Virus record (IMG/VR): IMGVR_UViG_3300031839_000944
Coordinates: 1-41,607 of that record
Strand: one strand, 5' to 3'
Length of the DNA stretch: 41,607 nucleotides
From: a virus
Shown here: piece by piece, positions 24,886 through 31,077 of the stretch
How positions within the stretch are numbered: position 1 is the stretch's first letter
Layout: each line of letters starts with the position of its first letter
The notes under the pieces: generated by a model
What the model saw: only the letters and a program-made list of their open reading frames with translations
Told to the model about the DNA's origin: nothing
The model's database searches: none
Translations under genes and position numbers: made by a program

Positions 24886-25343
24886 GCCTCAATAGGCGAC
24901 GGCTGCCAATAGACTGAAAGCCCCTCCTTCACGGCTCGCAGGATCCGGCGGTAATGCGCCTCCACCTCGGTGACCGGGGTATCCTCGACCTCGCTCATGC
25001 TGGCCGAGATGTCAGCCCAGCACAGGCCGTCCCGCCAGTAGTGGAAGGCGACGACGCGGGTCTTGTAGGGCAGGTCGCGCAGGATGCAGTTCGTCCAATG
25101 CGCGATTGTCATGCTCCGGTTGAGTCGGTCCACCGCTGCCTCTGGCGCGGTCATCTCCGGCTTGGCGCCGGCTTCCTTCGCGCCGTGGCCCTGCTCCCGC
25201 AGCCTGGCCTCGATAGTCGATGATGGCCAGCCCCAGGCATCAGGCTCGACCAGCTGGCCCCGCTTGGCCTCGCCCCAGATCTTGAGGCAGTGCTTGGCCT
25301 TGAGCTTCCCGTCCCGCGCGATTGCCGCCATCGTCCAGCTCAT
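24867..25343 (-). CDS. Presumed Q-type antitermination protein
   Basis: The 158-residue protein is the last early gene before the late promoter candidate, the classic Q position. Its C-terminal half (LPYKTRVVAFHYWRDGLCWA...EVEAHYRRILRAVKEGLSVYW) resembles a sigma-region-4-like helix-turn-helix, as in several phage Q and ArpU-like regulators. The N-terminal half is basic. The ATG at 25343 overlaps the upstream gene (ATGA). It should modify RNA polymerase at the late promoter so that it passes downstream terminators. The family is inferred from position and the C-terminal pattern. Confidence 0.55.
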   Translation of the reverse strand: MSWTMAAIARDGKLKAKHCLKIWGEAKRGQLVEPDAWGWPSSTIEARLREQGHGAKEAGAKPEMTAPEAAVDRLNRSMTIAHWTNCILRDLPYKTRVVAFHYWRDGLCWADISASMSEVEDTPVTEVEAHYRRILRAVKEGLSVYWQPSPIEACNSVQ

Positions 25344-25654
25344 GACACGTCCACCTCTCTGAGTTGCCATCTGCCATTCGATGCCTTGCGCCAGCCCCAG
25401 ACCGCAATAGACCATCCGGCCGCCCGCATTTCGGGCAACGCCTCGTTCTCGGCGATCTTCTTCACCCGGCTGGCCACGTTGCTGCCGCTGGTGGCCTGCA
25501 CCGCCAGGGTGGCGCCATCTTTGAGGGCCAGGATGTCGATGCAGCCGAACAAGTCCTGCCGGATCCTGGCGTGCGGGTTCCACTTCTCGACCACCGCCGC
25601 CAGGTAGCCGCGCTTCTTGAGCTCGGCCAGGGTTCGCTGTGTCGGGCTGCTCAC
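25340..25654 (-). CDS. Putative PD-(D/E)XK-type nuclease
   Basis: The 104-residue protein has a small restriction-like core: RQDLFGCIDILAL (D in the active site), then LAVQATSGSN (Q in place of the usual E/D-x-K pair) and RVKKIAENEALPEMRAAGW. This pattern recurs in small phage nuclease-like proteins of uncertain activity. The start is GTG, with GTGA overlap to the Ref-like gene. It sits in a recombination/repair cluster with NinB and Ref. It may resolve or trim DNA, but key residues are not canonical. Confidence 0.6.
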   Translation of the reverse strand: MSSPTQRTLAELKKRGYLAAVVEKWNPHARIRQDLFGCIDILALKDGATLAVQATSGSNVASRVKKIAENEALPEMRAAGWSIAVWGWRKASNGRWQLREVDVS

Positions 25655-25980
25655 CGGCCGATCATCCTGTTCTGGAGATCCAGCAGCATGTCGTCGGCGC
25701 CCCAATACTTGCGGAACAGCTTTGCGCCGTGGGCGAGGCTGGGCCCGTCGATGGAGATGGCATCCTCGCGCCGGAGATCCGTAACGCCCCGGTGGTGATA
25801 GGGGCACAGACCGATGGTGAAGTCGTGCCCGCGCCGGCGCCCGCAGCTGGTCAGGTGGTGGATCTCGCAGGCGACGTGCTCGGTCCCGTCTATGAAGCAG
25901 CAGATGCAGCCGAAGTCCTTGATGGCGTCGAATCGGTCCTGCTGGTCCTTCGTTGGCTTGCCGGTGCTGGTTCTGAACAT
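25651..25980 (-). CDS. Ref-like HNH nuclease
   Basis: The 109-residue protein shows the zinc/HNH core of the phage P1 Ref family: FGCICCFIDG, then CEIHHLTSCGRRRGHDFTIG and LCPYHHRG. Ref is a RecA-dependent nuclease that cuts at D-loops and raises recombination. This version lacks the long disordered N-terminus of P1 Ref. It lies between NinB and a second nuclease candidate, consistent with a recombination module. Activity is inferred from conserved histidines and cysteines. Confidence 0.8.
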   Translation of the reverse strand: MFRTSTGKPTKDQQDRFDAIKDFGCICCFIDGTEHVACEIHHLTSCGRRRGHDFTIGLCPYHHRGVTDLRREDAISIDGPSLAHGAKLFRKYWGADDMLLDLQNRMIGR

Positions 25981-26378
25981 CAGCGTGGGCCCTTCGACCA
26001 GACGACGCCGTGGTCATTGCCGAACGCGAAGATGAGCTCCAGCAGATCCGAGAATGCGCGCCGGCTCATCTTGCTGGTGCGCTGTCCTAGGATCACGAAG
26101 CCGCCGTCTATGCCAGCCGCCACGCGCTGGTGCTTGCGCAGTGATGCGGAAAGGATCTCCTTCCAGTCCTCGGGTGACGGCTTGCACAGGGTTCCGTCGA
26201 TCATCCAATCGACCTGCCGAGAAAGATCCGTCAGGGCATCCCACATCATCGAGTTCTGCTCCAGCGTGCGGACATCGGCAGCGGCCCGCCAGGTCACGTC
26301 CTGCGGCCCGCCCTCGCGGACTGCATCTGCGCACAGGCGCATTGCCTGCACCAGCGTCGGCTTGTCGCGAACGATCAT
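25980..26378 (-). CDS. ninB: NinB-like recombination mediator
   Basis: The 132-residue protein matches the NinB (lambda Orf) family: RTLEQNSMMWDALTDLSRQV, then GTLCKPSPEDWKEILSASLR and RTSKMSRRAFSDLLELIFAF. NinB binds single-stranded DNA and SSB and helps load recombinases without host RecFOR. It belongs with the Bet/exonuclease system encoded on the other strand. Length is close to lambda Orf (146). Confidence 0.88.
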   Translation of the reverse strand: MIVRDKPTLVQAMRLCADAVREGGPQDVTWRAAADVRTLEQNSMMWDALTDLSRQVDWMIDGTLCKPSPEDWKEILSASLRKHQRVAAGIDGGFVILGQRTSKMSRRAFSDLLELIFAFGNDHGVVWSKGPR

Positions 26379-26593
26379 TCCTGCGCGTCCTTGCGTTTGC
26401 GGATCTCGTCCTGGATATACCAGACGGCCTTTTGCAGATCCTCGATGGCGTCACCCTTGAGATCAGCGCGCCAGATGTATTTCATGGCGTTTCCGAGGTT
26501 GAATCCCATGTGCCGGGTGACCTCGATGCACTCCACGCCGCTCGGGTGCGAGGTGTAGTGCTTGGGGTGATTGACGGGATCGTGCTGGTTCAT
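26375..26593 (-). CDS. DUF3310 protein
   Basis: The 72-residue protein begins DPVNHPKHYTSHPSGVECIE and continues with GNAMKYIWRADLKGDAIEDL, the signature of DUF3310, common in phages and sometimes labelled nucleotide kinase-like. It binds no recognisable nucleotide motif here. It overlaps NinB by ATGA. Its role is unknown; a host-takeover role is possible. Confidence 0.85.
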   Translation of the reverse strand: MNQHDPVNHPKHYTSHPSGVECIEVTRHMGFNLGNAMKYIWRADLKGDAIEDLQKAVWYIQDEIRKRKDAQE

Positions 26594-26895
26594 GCTGCCG
26601 CCTTGTTCAGTTTCATCAGTTGCACCTCGGCCCGCCGAGCGCCGGCACCGCCGGCCTTGACGATGCCGCGCAAGCGCGTTTTCTCAGCCTCGATCCGGTA
26701 CTGAGGCTTCTTGAGCGTCCGGTCGGGCACCTCGTCCACCATCCTCTCGACGGCGGTGCAGGCGTGCTGCAGGGCCCGGACGAATGCGATCGTGCTGCCG
26801 CCCTGATCGATCATCTGGACGGCCTGGAGGAACATGCAGACCGCATCGCGGGCCTGGTCGCCGGTCAGGCTGTCGGCGGCGTCTCTGGCATTCAT
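26590..26895 (-). CDS. Hypothetical helical protein
   Basis: This protein of about 101 residues is mostly helical, with an early acidic part and a basic C-terminal half (RIEAEKTRLRGIVKAGGAGA). I do not recognise its family. Translation may begin at ATG 26895 (TGATG overlap) or at GTG 26898. It lies between the mini H-NS and DUF3310 genes in the early leftward operon. Confidence 0.6.
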   Translation of the reverse strand: MNARDAADSLTGDQARDAVCMFLQAVQMIDQGGSTIAFVRALQHACTAVERMVDEVPDRTLKKPQYRIEAEKTRLRGIVKAGGAGARRAEVQLMKLNKAAA

Positions 26896-27110
26896 CACGG
26901 CGCGACCCTCCAGACCTCACGCGGCAGCCCGCCGCGCTCCAGATCCCGCAGCCACTTCGGCGGGTGGCCCTTTCCGTCCCAGACCTCGCCACCGGGGCCA
27001 CGGTAGACCACCGGGCTGGGCGGCAGGCGATGGACCGGACGCTGGTCGGAGATCTGGCGCTTGAGCATCGCGGCTTTGGCACTGATGCGGGCGTATTCAA
27101 CGGCGCTCAT
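26895..27110 (-). CDS. Mini H-NS-like DNA-binding protein
   Basis: The 71-residue protein ends with a segment matching the H-NS C-terminal DNA-binding loop: YRGPGGEVWDGKGHPPKWL (residues about 36-54), the G-x-x-W-x-G-x-G-x-x-P-x-W pattern. Before it only about 30 residues remain, too short for the normal oligomerisation domain. Full-length H-NS silences foreign DNA by bridging filaments. A short form could compete for sites and relieve silencing, or regulate phage genes. The function is inferred from the motif only. Confidence 0.65.
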   Translation of the reverse strand: MSAVEYARISAKAAMLKRQISDQRPVHRLPPSPVVYRGPGGEVWDGKGHPPKWLRDLERGGLPREVWRVAP

Positions 27111-27736
27111 CGGATGGCCTCACGTTGGGGGATGGATGCGAGCGCATCGCGCAGGCGGCGTGCGTCGCTGATCTGGACCACGGATCCCGACCGACTGCCG
27201 TTCGATCGCACCTGCTCGCAAACGGAGCGGTCGCCGATCATCGCCATGCTGGCCGAGTCGAACTGGCCATTGACCACGGCGGGGTAGGCGGCCGGCGGAT
27301 TCCGGCGTAGCCGGTCGTAGTGGGCGACGAACTCCTTGCCGCGCCAGGCCATGTCGGAGCTGTCAGCCTCGGCGAGCCGGGTCCAGCCGCCCATAGCCTC
27401 GATGCAGGCGTGGATGATCGGGTCATCGAACACCATTGGCCGGTACTGGCCGACCCGGATGATCGCGTTGTGTACCTTGGCCCAGGCGCCCTCAGCGGCA
27501 TCACTGTTGGTGCCCTGCAGCGCCCGGATCACGTCGGCAGGCTTTGGCGGGTGCTGCCCGACAGCCGGATCTCCAACATGCGCGACAAGCGCCCTCTCAA
27601 CCATCAACAGGTCGAAGCGCTCCAGGGCCTTGAACCAGATCCCGCGTGCAGCGGCCGTGAGCGGCTTCTGCTGGGCGTAGAGGTCCATCACCGCATCCAG
27701 GGCCGAGACGAAGCGGTCAAAGTCGTTTGCCATCAT
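27107..27736 (-). CDS. DUF6475-like replication accessory protein
   Basis: The 209-residue protein begins ANDFDRFVSALDAVMDLYAQ and has GIWFKALERFDLLMVERALVAHV and PADVIRAL segments, typical of a phage family (DUF6475) found right after DUF1376 initiators. It probably takes the place of lambda P in replication, as a helicase loader or cofactor. It overlaps the initiator gene by ATGA. I place the start at the first of two adjacent ATG codons. No Walker motif is visible. Confidence 0.7.
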   Translation of the reverse strand: MMANDFDRFVSALDAVMDLYAQQKPLTAAARGIWFKALERFDLLMVERALVAHVGDPAVGQHPPKPADVIRALQGTNSDAAEGAWAKVHNAIIRVGQYRPMVFDDPIIHACIEAMGGWTRLAEADSSDMAWRGKEFVAHYDRLRRNPPAAYPAVVNGQFDSASMAMIGDRSVCEQVRSNGSRSGSVVQISDARRLRDALASIPQREAIR

Positions 27737-28632
27737 GGCGCGAAACCCAAGAGGCGCTTGGCCTCCGCGTTGGCCGCAGCGTTTGCCTCGCTGTTCCCAG
27801 GACGCAGCTGCCGGACGTTGCCACCGCCTCGCCAGTCCCAATCGGCGTTGAACCCTATCCAGCCCCTCTCGGCGCAGATCCGCACGGCCTCAGCGGGCGT
27901 TATTGCGGCCCGTGCCGCCTCACGCTCCATCCCGGCCCAAGCGGTCTGTGTCAGCGGGGCTCGCTTGCGCTCCCTTACCGCAAGCCAGTCCCTCGCGGTT
28001 GTCTCGGGCACGCCAATGTCAGCGAGAAATGCGGCTCCGAGCGCTGCGCGCGCGCGCTTGCGCGCCTTACCCCCGTCAGGGGGTATGTTGGGTATGGTGT
28101 CTGGTGTCTGGTGTCTGGTAGCCGTAACATCACGCGTGACAGGTGTGGATGTCACCGCAACGTCACGCGTGACGTCACGCGTGACAGGTGTGACTTTTGC
28201 CTGTTCAGCGCGTGACAGCAGTGTGACGAGTTCACCCGTTGGCGTGTCGTAGTCCGGCACGATTCCGTGGCTTCGCAGCGAATCAAACAGTTCGCTACGG
28301 CGCTCACGCGTCCTGCGCTGTCGCTCGGCGGCATTGGCGCGCTTGGCTTCGCGCTCCGGCTCGGTCTGCTGATACTTTTCGATCTCCGCGTCGCAACGGC
28401 GCTGCCGGTAGCTGTCGCCATCAAGCTGGAAGAACTCTTTCAGGACCAAATCCACCGCGCTGCGGTCAGCTTTGGTCACGGCCCTGGCGATGCGATAAAC
28501 CATCTCCTTCGGGATCGGCTGACGGGTCGCGTAGTAGCGGTCGAGAAGCAGGTCGTAAACTCCCACCTCCAATGCTGTGAGGTGAGCAGTGTCACGAGTG
28601 AAGTCTCCGATGTGACGCTCGTAATAGTTCAC
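27733..28632 (-). CDS. DUF1376 replication initiator-like protein
   Basis: The 299-residue protein starts with the DUF1376/YdaU domain (MNYYERHIGDFTRDTAHLTA, then VGVYDLLLDRYYATRQPIP), a winged-helix-like fold used in phage replication initiation. A basic helical stretch follows. Next is a low-complexity linker in which the motif VTRDV recurs, and a C-terminal domain with AALGAAFLADIGVPETTARD and WIGFNADWDWRGG. The linker DNA contains perfect palindromic repeats, as in lambda O where the origin lies inside the gene. The start is GTG, overlapping the upstream stop (GTGA). It likely opens the origin and recruits host helicase with the DUF6475 partner. Confidence 0.8.
   Translation of the reverse strand: MNYYERHIGDFTRDTAHLTALEVGVYDLLLDRYYATRQPIPKEMVYRIARAVTKADRSAVDLVLKEFFQLDGDSYRQRRCDAEIEKYQQTEPEREAKRANAAERQRRTRERRSELFDSLRSHGIVPDYDTPTGELVTLLSRAEQAKVTPVTRDVTRDVAVTSTPVTRDVTATRHQTPDTIPNIPPDGGKARKRARAALGAAFLADIGVPETTARDWLAVRERKRAPLTQTAWAGMEREAARAAITPAEAVRICAERGWIGFNADWDWRGGGNVRQLRPGNSEANAAANAEAKRLLGFAP
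28081..28193. repeat. Palindromic repeats inside the initiator gene, candidate origin
   Basis: Three perfect copies of TCACGCGTGA lie at 28130-28139, 28163-28172 and 28175-28184. The first and third extend rightward as ACAGGTGTG... Upstream are three tandem GGTGTCT units (28096-28116) and two GGGTATG units (28081-28096). Such clustering inside an initiator gene recalls the iterons of lambda ori. Confidence 0.7.
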
Positions 28633-28937
28633 AGCCCGGCCTCGGCGATGCTGTCCAGGCAGCCAATGTCGACCTGCTGGTGCGCCCAGATCTCGAACTC
28701 CGGCGTGATGCAGGCCTTGACCAGCGGAAGCAGGCTCTCCAGGCAGTCGCCGACGTCGTTCAGGCCGCCCTCGCGGGCTGCGTCGAGGGCCTGCCGGAGC
28801 GTCCGGTGGGCGAACTCGGCGCGCTCGCCAACTGTGACGCCAGCGTAGAAGCGTGCGCCCTGGCCTCCTCGGCTGTCGGGAACACCGCCATCCGCTCGGC
28901 CTGCAGCTCGCGGCCCTTCCAGGCTTCGAAGGTCCAT
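28629..28937 (-). CDS. Hypothetical protein with uncertain start
   Basis: The C-terminal 70 codons (GVTVGERAEFAHRTLRQALD...IWAHQQVDIGCLDSIAEAGL) look like a genuine helical protein, and its stop overlaps the initiator GTG. The N-terminal part overlaps the neighbouring gene in a -1 frame, and no good start lies where the good sequence begins. The ATG at 28937 gives 102 residues but has a weak ribosome site. Either translation starts there or the upstream gene is frameshifted into this one. Family unknown. Confidence 0.45.
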   Translation of the reverse strand: MDLRSLEGPRAAGRADGGVPDSRGGQGARFYAGVTVGERAEFAHRTLRQALDAAREGGLNDVGDCLESLLPLVKACITPEFEIWAHQQVDIGCLDSIAEAGL

Positions 28938-29014
28938 TCGCCGCGAATCATCACGGCCGCGACCGTCCACTCGCCCGCGCGCTGGGCGTACTTGCTGATC
29001 CGTTTCCACCTCAT
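28760..29014 (-). CDS. Hypothetical protein, tail overlaps next gene
   Basis: The 84-residue product begins MRWKRISKYAQRAGEWTVAA and keeps a protein-like pattern to about residue 57 (FPTAEEARAHAST). The final 27 residues are serine/proline/arginine rich and look like out-of-frame sequence. The ATG overlaps the CII-like stop (ATGA). The first part reads as a small beta domain with several tryptophans. It may end early in nature or continue into the -1 frame. Confidence 0.55.
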   Translation of the reverse strand: MRWKRISKYAQRAGEWTVAAVMIRGEWTFEAWKGRELQAERMAVFPTAEEARAHASTLASQLASAPSSPTGRSGRPSTQPARAA

Positions 29015-29328
29015 CCATCCTCGTCCTCCCAAAGGAGCTTTGGTTGTTGCGTCAGCGCCCGGCCGGCGATCTGGGTCAGCGACAGGAACACGTCCTCGCC
29101 AACGCATCGGGCAGAGCGGTCCACGACCTTGAGATCCAAGGCCGCGATCAGTAGTTGGATCTGCGGCAGCCGGAGGCCGGACTTGCCGTTGACGAACCGG
29201 GAGAACTCGCCGGCGTCGATGCCGCACTGAGCGGCCAGTTGTGCGTGCTTGGCTGCGTCCAGTCGCCTCAACAGCAGCCAAGGGGCTCCAATGGCGCTTG
29301 ACGGGGCGGCATCCGAAGATGGACTCAT
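29011..29328 (-). CDS. CII-like transcription activator
   Basis: The 105-residue protein resembles lambda CII: LRRLDAAKHAQLAAQCGIDA, EFSRFVNGKSGLRLPQIQLL and ALDLKVVD, which form the helix-turn-helix and the following helices. CII activates the establishment of repressor and integrase. It lies second in the leftward operon, after the Cro-like gene and a terminator, as in lambda. I did not find a clear TTGC-N6-TTGC binding site, so its target differs or is elsewhere. Confidence 0.75.
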   Translation of the reverse strand: MSPSSDAAPSSAIGAPWLLLRRLDAAKHAQLAAQCGIDAGEFSRFVNGKSGLRLPQIQLLIAALDLKVVDRSARCVGEDVFLSLTQIAGRALTQQPKLLWEDEDG

Positions 29329-29351
29329 GGAAAAGCCCTCCGCACTGAATC

Positions 29352-29379
29352 AAAAAGCCCCGCCGGCGATCCGGCGGGG
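29352..29379 (-). terminator. Intrinsic terminator between cro and cII (tR1-like)
   Basis: On the minus strand a perfect CCCCGCCGG/CCGGCGGGG stem with a four-base loop is followed by CTTTTTG. It matches the place of lambda tR1 and would limit CII and replication expression. Confidence 0.88.
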
Positions 29380-29394
29380 AGTGTCTGCGCTCGA

Positions 29395-29418
29395 ACCGGC
29401 AGGGGAATACCGGCAGGG
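29395..29418 (-). repeat. Direct repeat upstream of the tR1-like terminator
   Basis: On the minus strand CCCTGCCGGT occurs twice with a 14-base period, between the Cro-like stop and the terminator. That is the place of nutR in lambda. Confidence 0.45.
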
Positions 29419-29443
29419 AAGGAGGAGCGCAGGGAGGACATGG

Positions 29444-29680
29444 TTAGGCCGCCCGCTTCTCAGGACTGGGCCCGAAGATGTCGGGGCGGAGGTCGTGCTT
29501 TGTCACGCTGCCGCCAGTTGCCCGCTCTACGTCAGCACACCTTTCAGCCGGGAAAGGTCCGCGATTGCGGTTAATCCATGCCCAGACCTGCCCCTGACGA
29601 ACACCCAGCAGGCGCGCCATCTCTGTTTGCCCGCCGACGAGCTGAACTGCCTGAGAGAACACCGACTTAGATTGATCCAT
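29444..29680 (-). CDS. Cro/YdaS-like repressor
   Basis: The 78-residue protein has a helix-turn-helix typical of YdaS/Cro antitoxin-like regulators: FSQAVQLVGGQTEMARLLGV, RQGQVWAWINRN. It is the first gene of the leftward lytic operon and is divergent from the larger repressor at 29764. It should bind the same operators in a different order and commit the phage to lysis. The ATG lies only about seven bases past the -10 element of its promoter, so its mRNA may have almost no leader. Confidence 0.82.
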   Translation of the reverse strand: MDQSKSVFSQAVQLVGGQTEMARLLGVRQGQVWAWINRNRGPFPAERCADVERATGGSVTKHDLRPDIFGPSPEKRAA

Positions 29681-29686
29681 GCCCCC

Positions 29687-29715
29687 ATTGGAACAACAAA
29701 TGTTGTTCCTGTCAA
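29687..29715 (-). promoter_or_regulatory. Lytic promoter PR
   Basis: On the minus strand consensus TTGACA (29715-29710), a 17-base spacer and TCCAAT (29692-29687) precede the Cro-like gene. Operator OR1 fills the spacer and OR2 overlaps the -35 box, so repressor binding would block it. Confidence 0.7.
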
Positions 29716-29753
29716 CATGGTTTGTTGTTTGCGCGCGAATAACAGTCGTTGTG
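29692..29753. promoter_or_regulatory. Right operator cluster, three sites
   Basis: Sites fit AACAAC-N4-GTTGTT: 29692-29707 is perfect; 29714-29729 has AACATG and GTTGTT; 29738-29753 has AATAAC and GTTGTG. Centres are 22 and 24 bases apart, about two helical turns, suiting cooperative dimers. Confidence 0.75.
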
Positions 29754-29763
29754 AGATAGCGCC

Positions 29764-30264
29764 ATGAACTTCGGAGCCCGTCTAAGAAAGGAAAGAACGC
29801 GGGCGGGCATGACGCAACGCCAACTGGCCGAAAAGGCCGGCATCAAAATCGATGGGCAACAGATCGTGCAGGCGATTGAGGCTCGGAATAGCCGCAGCAG
29901 CGTCCACGCCCCAGCTCTAGCAGAGGCCCTTGGTGTCTCGCTTGAATATTTGCTGACAGGAGAGCAAGACGGAGAGAGATCGAGCAGTTATTTCGGCCCG
30001 CCCGATTCCCAGTGGATCCCGGAAAATGATTTCGCGAGGCCGAGGATCACCCAGCCGGAAGAAAGGCATGAATACTTGCGCCAGGCTGAGGCGTACTTCG
30101 CAAACCACCCAGTGGTGACTGGGACATCAGATGCTCACAAGAGGGCTCTTGTGGCGATGCTGGCGGCACTCCCGGAAATGGACGTCATGTTCGCTGAGTC
30201 TCTCGTGAGCCTGATAAAGGCATACACATTTCGAACGTCTGGCAGGACAATTTTGCCGTTCTAG
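29764..30264 (+). CDS. Prophage repressor, CI-like, without protease domain
   Basis: The 166-residue protein has an N-terminal XRE helix-turn-helix (residues about 4-62: LRKERTRAGMTQRQLAEKAG, IVQAIEARNS, APALAEALGVSLEYLLTG). A helical C-terminal part (HKRALVAMLAALPEMDVMFA) probably serves dimerisation. It lacks the S24 peptidase domain with Ser-Lys pair found in lambda CI, so it cannot self-cleave through RecA in the usual way. It lies divergent from the Cro-like gene across the three-site operator cluster. It should hold both early promoters silent in the lysogen. The ribosome site is weak. Confidence 0.82.
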   Translation: MNFGARLRKERTRAGMTQRQLAEKAGIKIDGQQIVQAIEARNSRSSVHAPALAEALGVSLEYLLTGEQDGERSSSYFGPPDSQWIPENDFARPRITQPEERHEYLRQAEAYFANHPVVTGTSDAHKRALVAMLAALPEMDVMFAESLVSLIKAYTFRTSGRTILPF

Positions 30265-30902
30265 TGGCGTTTTCGAGGTCCTGATCTCATCTGTTCCATC
30301 CTGTCCATGAACCAAGCCGCATGGCCGTAGTTGTCGGCCGAAATGTTGTCAAGTGCCATCCTGATGGCCCTTGTCTCGTCATCCGGCCTTTTGGCCTTGC
30401 GGTACAGGATGGCCAGGCGCCGATAGGTGTAGGGCGTCTCCACGCGAAGCGCAGCCAATGATTCGTATTGCGCGATTGCTTCGTCAATCCGCCCCTGTTT
30501 CTCCAGCCACTTGCCCCTTTCGTTGCCCTCGGCAGCAAGGGCAAACCCAGCCTGCAATGCTCGGAACTCCATCAGGCCAAGGGCCGACTCGAAGGATTCG
30601 GCGCCGTCTAACTCAATGTATGGGTGCTTTTCCGAGAGCTTCTTGAGCTGCTCCCACCTCGATCTTGCGAACTTGATCCTGTCTGCCTTGGTGCCGGGAT
30701 CTTGGGAATCCTCGGCGATCGCTATCGACTCGCGGATCTGTCTTATCAGCTGGTCCGCGAGCCTGCGGTTGGATTGGCGCAGTTCGTCATGTCCTCCGTT
30801 GCGATCGGGCGCTCTAGTCGCAGATCTTCTAGCCCTCCTGAGCTTGGTCACTTCGTAGATCAAGAAGCCCAGGATCAACGCGGCCACGGCTAAGAACTCC
30901 AC
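30261..30902 (-). CDS. Membrane-anchored TPR-like protein in the immunity region
   Basis: The 213-residue protein starts with a membrane helix (residues 2-17, EFLAVAALILGFLIYE), then a basic segment and a mainly helical cytoplasmic part. RIDEAIAQYESLAALRVETP and YTYRRLAILYRKAKRPDDET fit tetratricopeptide repeats. The start is GTG with a strong GGAGGAGG site. It is convergent with the repressor, the stops overlapping by four bases, and begins about 60 bases from the left operators. Genes in this slot (such as lambda rexAB) act in the lysogen, often in exclusion of other phages. Function here is not known. Confidence 0.75.
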   Translation of the reverse strand: MEFLAVAALILGFLIYEVTKLRRARRSATRAPDRNGGHDELRQSNRRLADQLIRQIRESIAIAEDSQDPGTKADRIKFARSRWEQLKKLSEKHPYIELDGAESFESALGLMEFRALQAGFALAAEGNERGKWLEKQGRIDEAIAQYESLAALRVETPYTYRRLAILYRKAKRPDDETRAIRMALDNISADNYGHAAWFMDRMEQMRSGPRKRH

Positions 30903-30959
30903 TTAGGTTCCTCCTCCAAAACCTCGACGGAGGATGCCCGACCACGGCTCGCGCATCCA

Positions 30960-31032
30960 GACAACAAACGTCGTCTCGATCTTCTCGCGCAAACAACATT
31001 CGTTGTTGACAACAGAAACAACGTGTGTTGTT
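30960..31032. promoter_or_regulatory. Left operator cluster, three sites
   Basis: Sites of the same motif lie at 30960-30975 (GACAAC-N4-GTCGTC, weaker), 30992-31007 (perfect) and 31017-31032 (perfect). Centres are 32 and 25 bases apart. The two perfect sites overlap the -35 box and spacer of the rightward promoter. Confidence 0.8.
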
Positions 31033-31034
31033 AT
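31006..31034 (+). promoter_or_regulatory. Rightward early promoter PL
   Basis: Consensus TTGACA (31006-31011), a 17-base spacer and TGTTAT (31029-31034) lie 44 bases before the first gene of the recombination operon. Both perfect left operators overlap it, so it should be silent in the lysogen. Confidence 0.78.
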
Positions 31035-31077
31035 GTGCCCCACAAGGCCACCACCGGCCACAGATGAGGACAACGAG

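Noticed and set aside
28047-28065. Alternating GCGC run as a Z-DNA or regulatory element
   Set aside because: It is a short alanine/arginine coding run in a GC-rich gene, with nothing else to support a function.
28760-29014. Programmed frameshift signal
   Set aside because: No X XXY YYZ heptamer is visible in the overlap, so only an irregular frame change can be reported.
29011-29764. CII-binding TTGC-N6-TTGC site
   Set aside because: No convincing copy was found in the region between the activator gene and the repressor.
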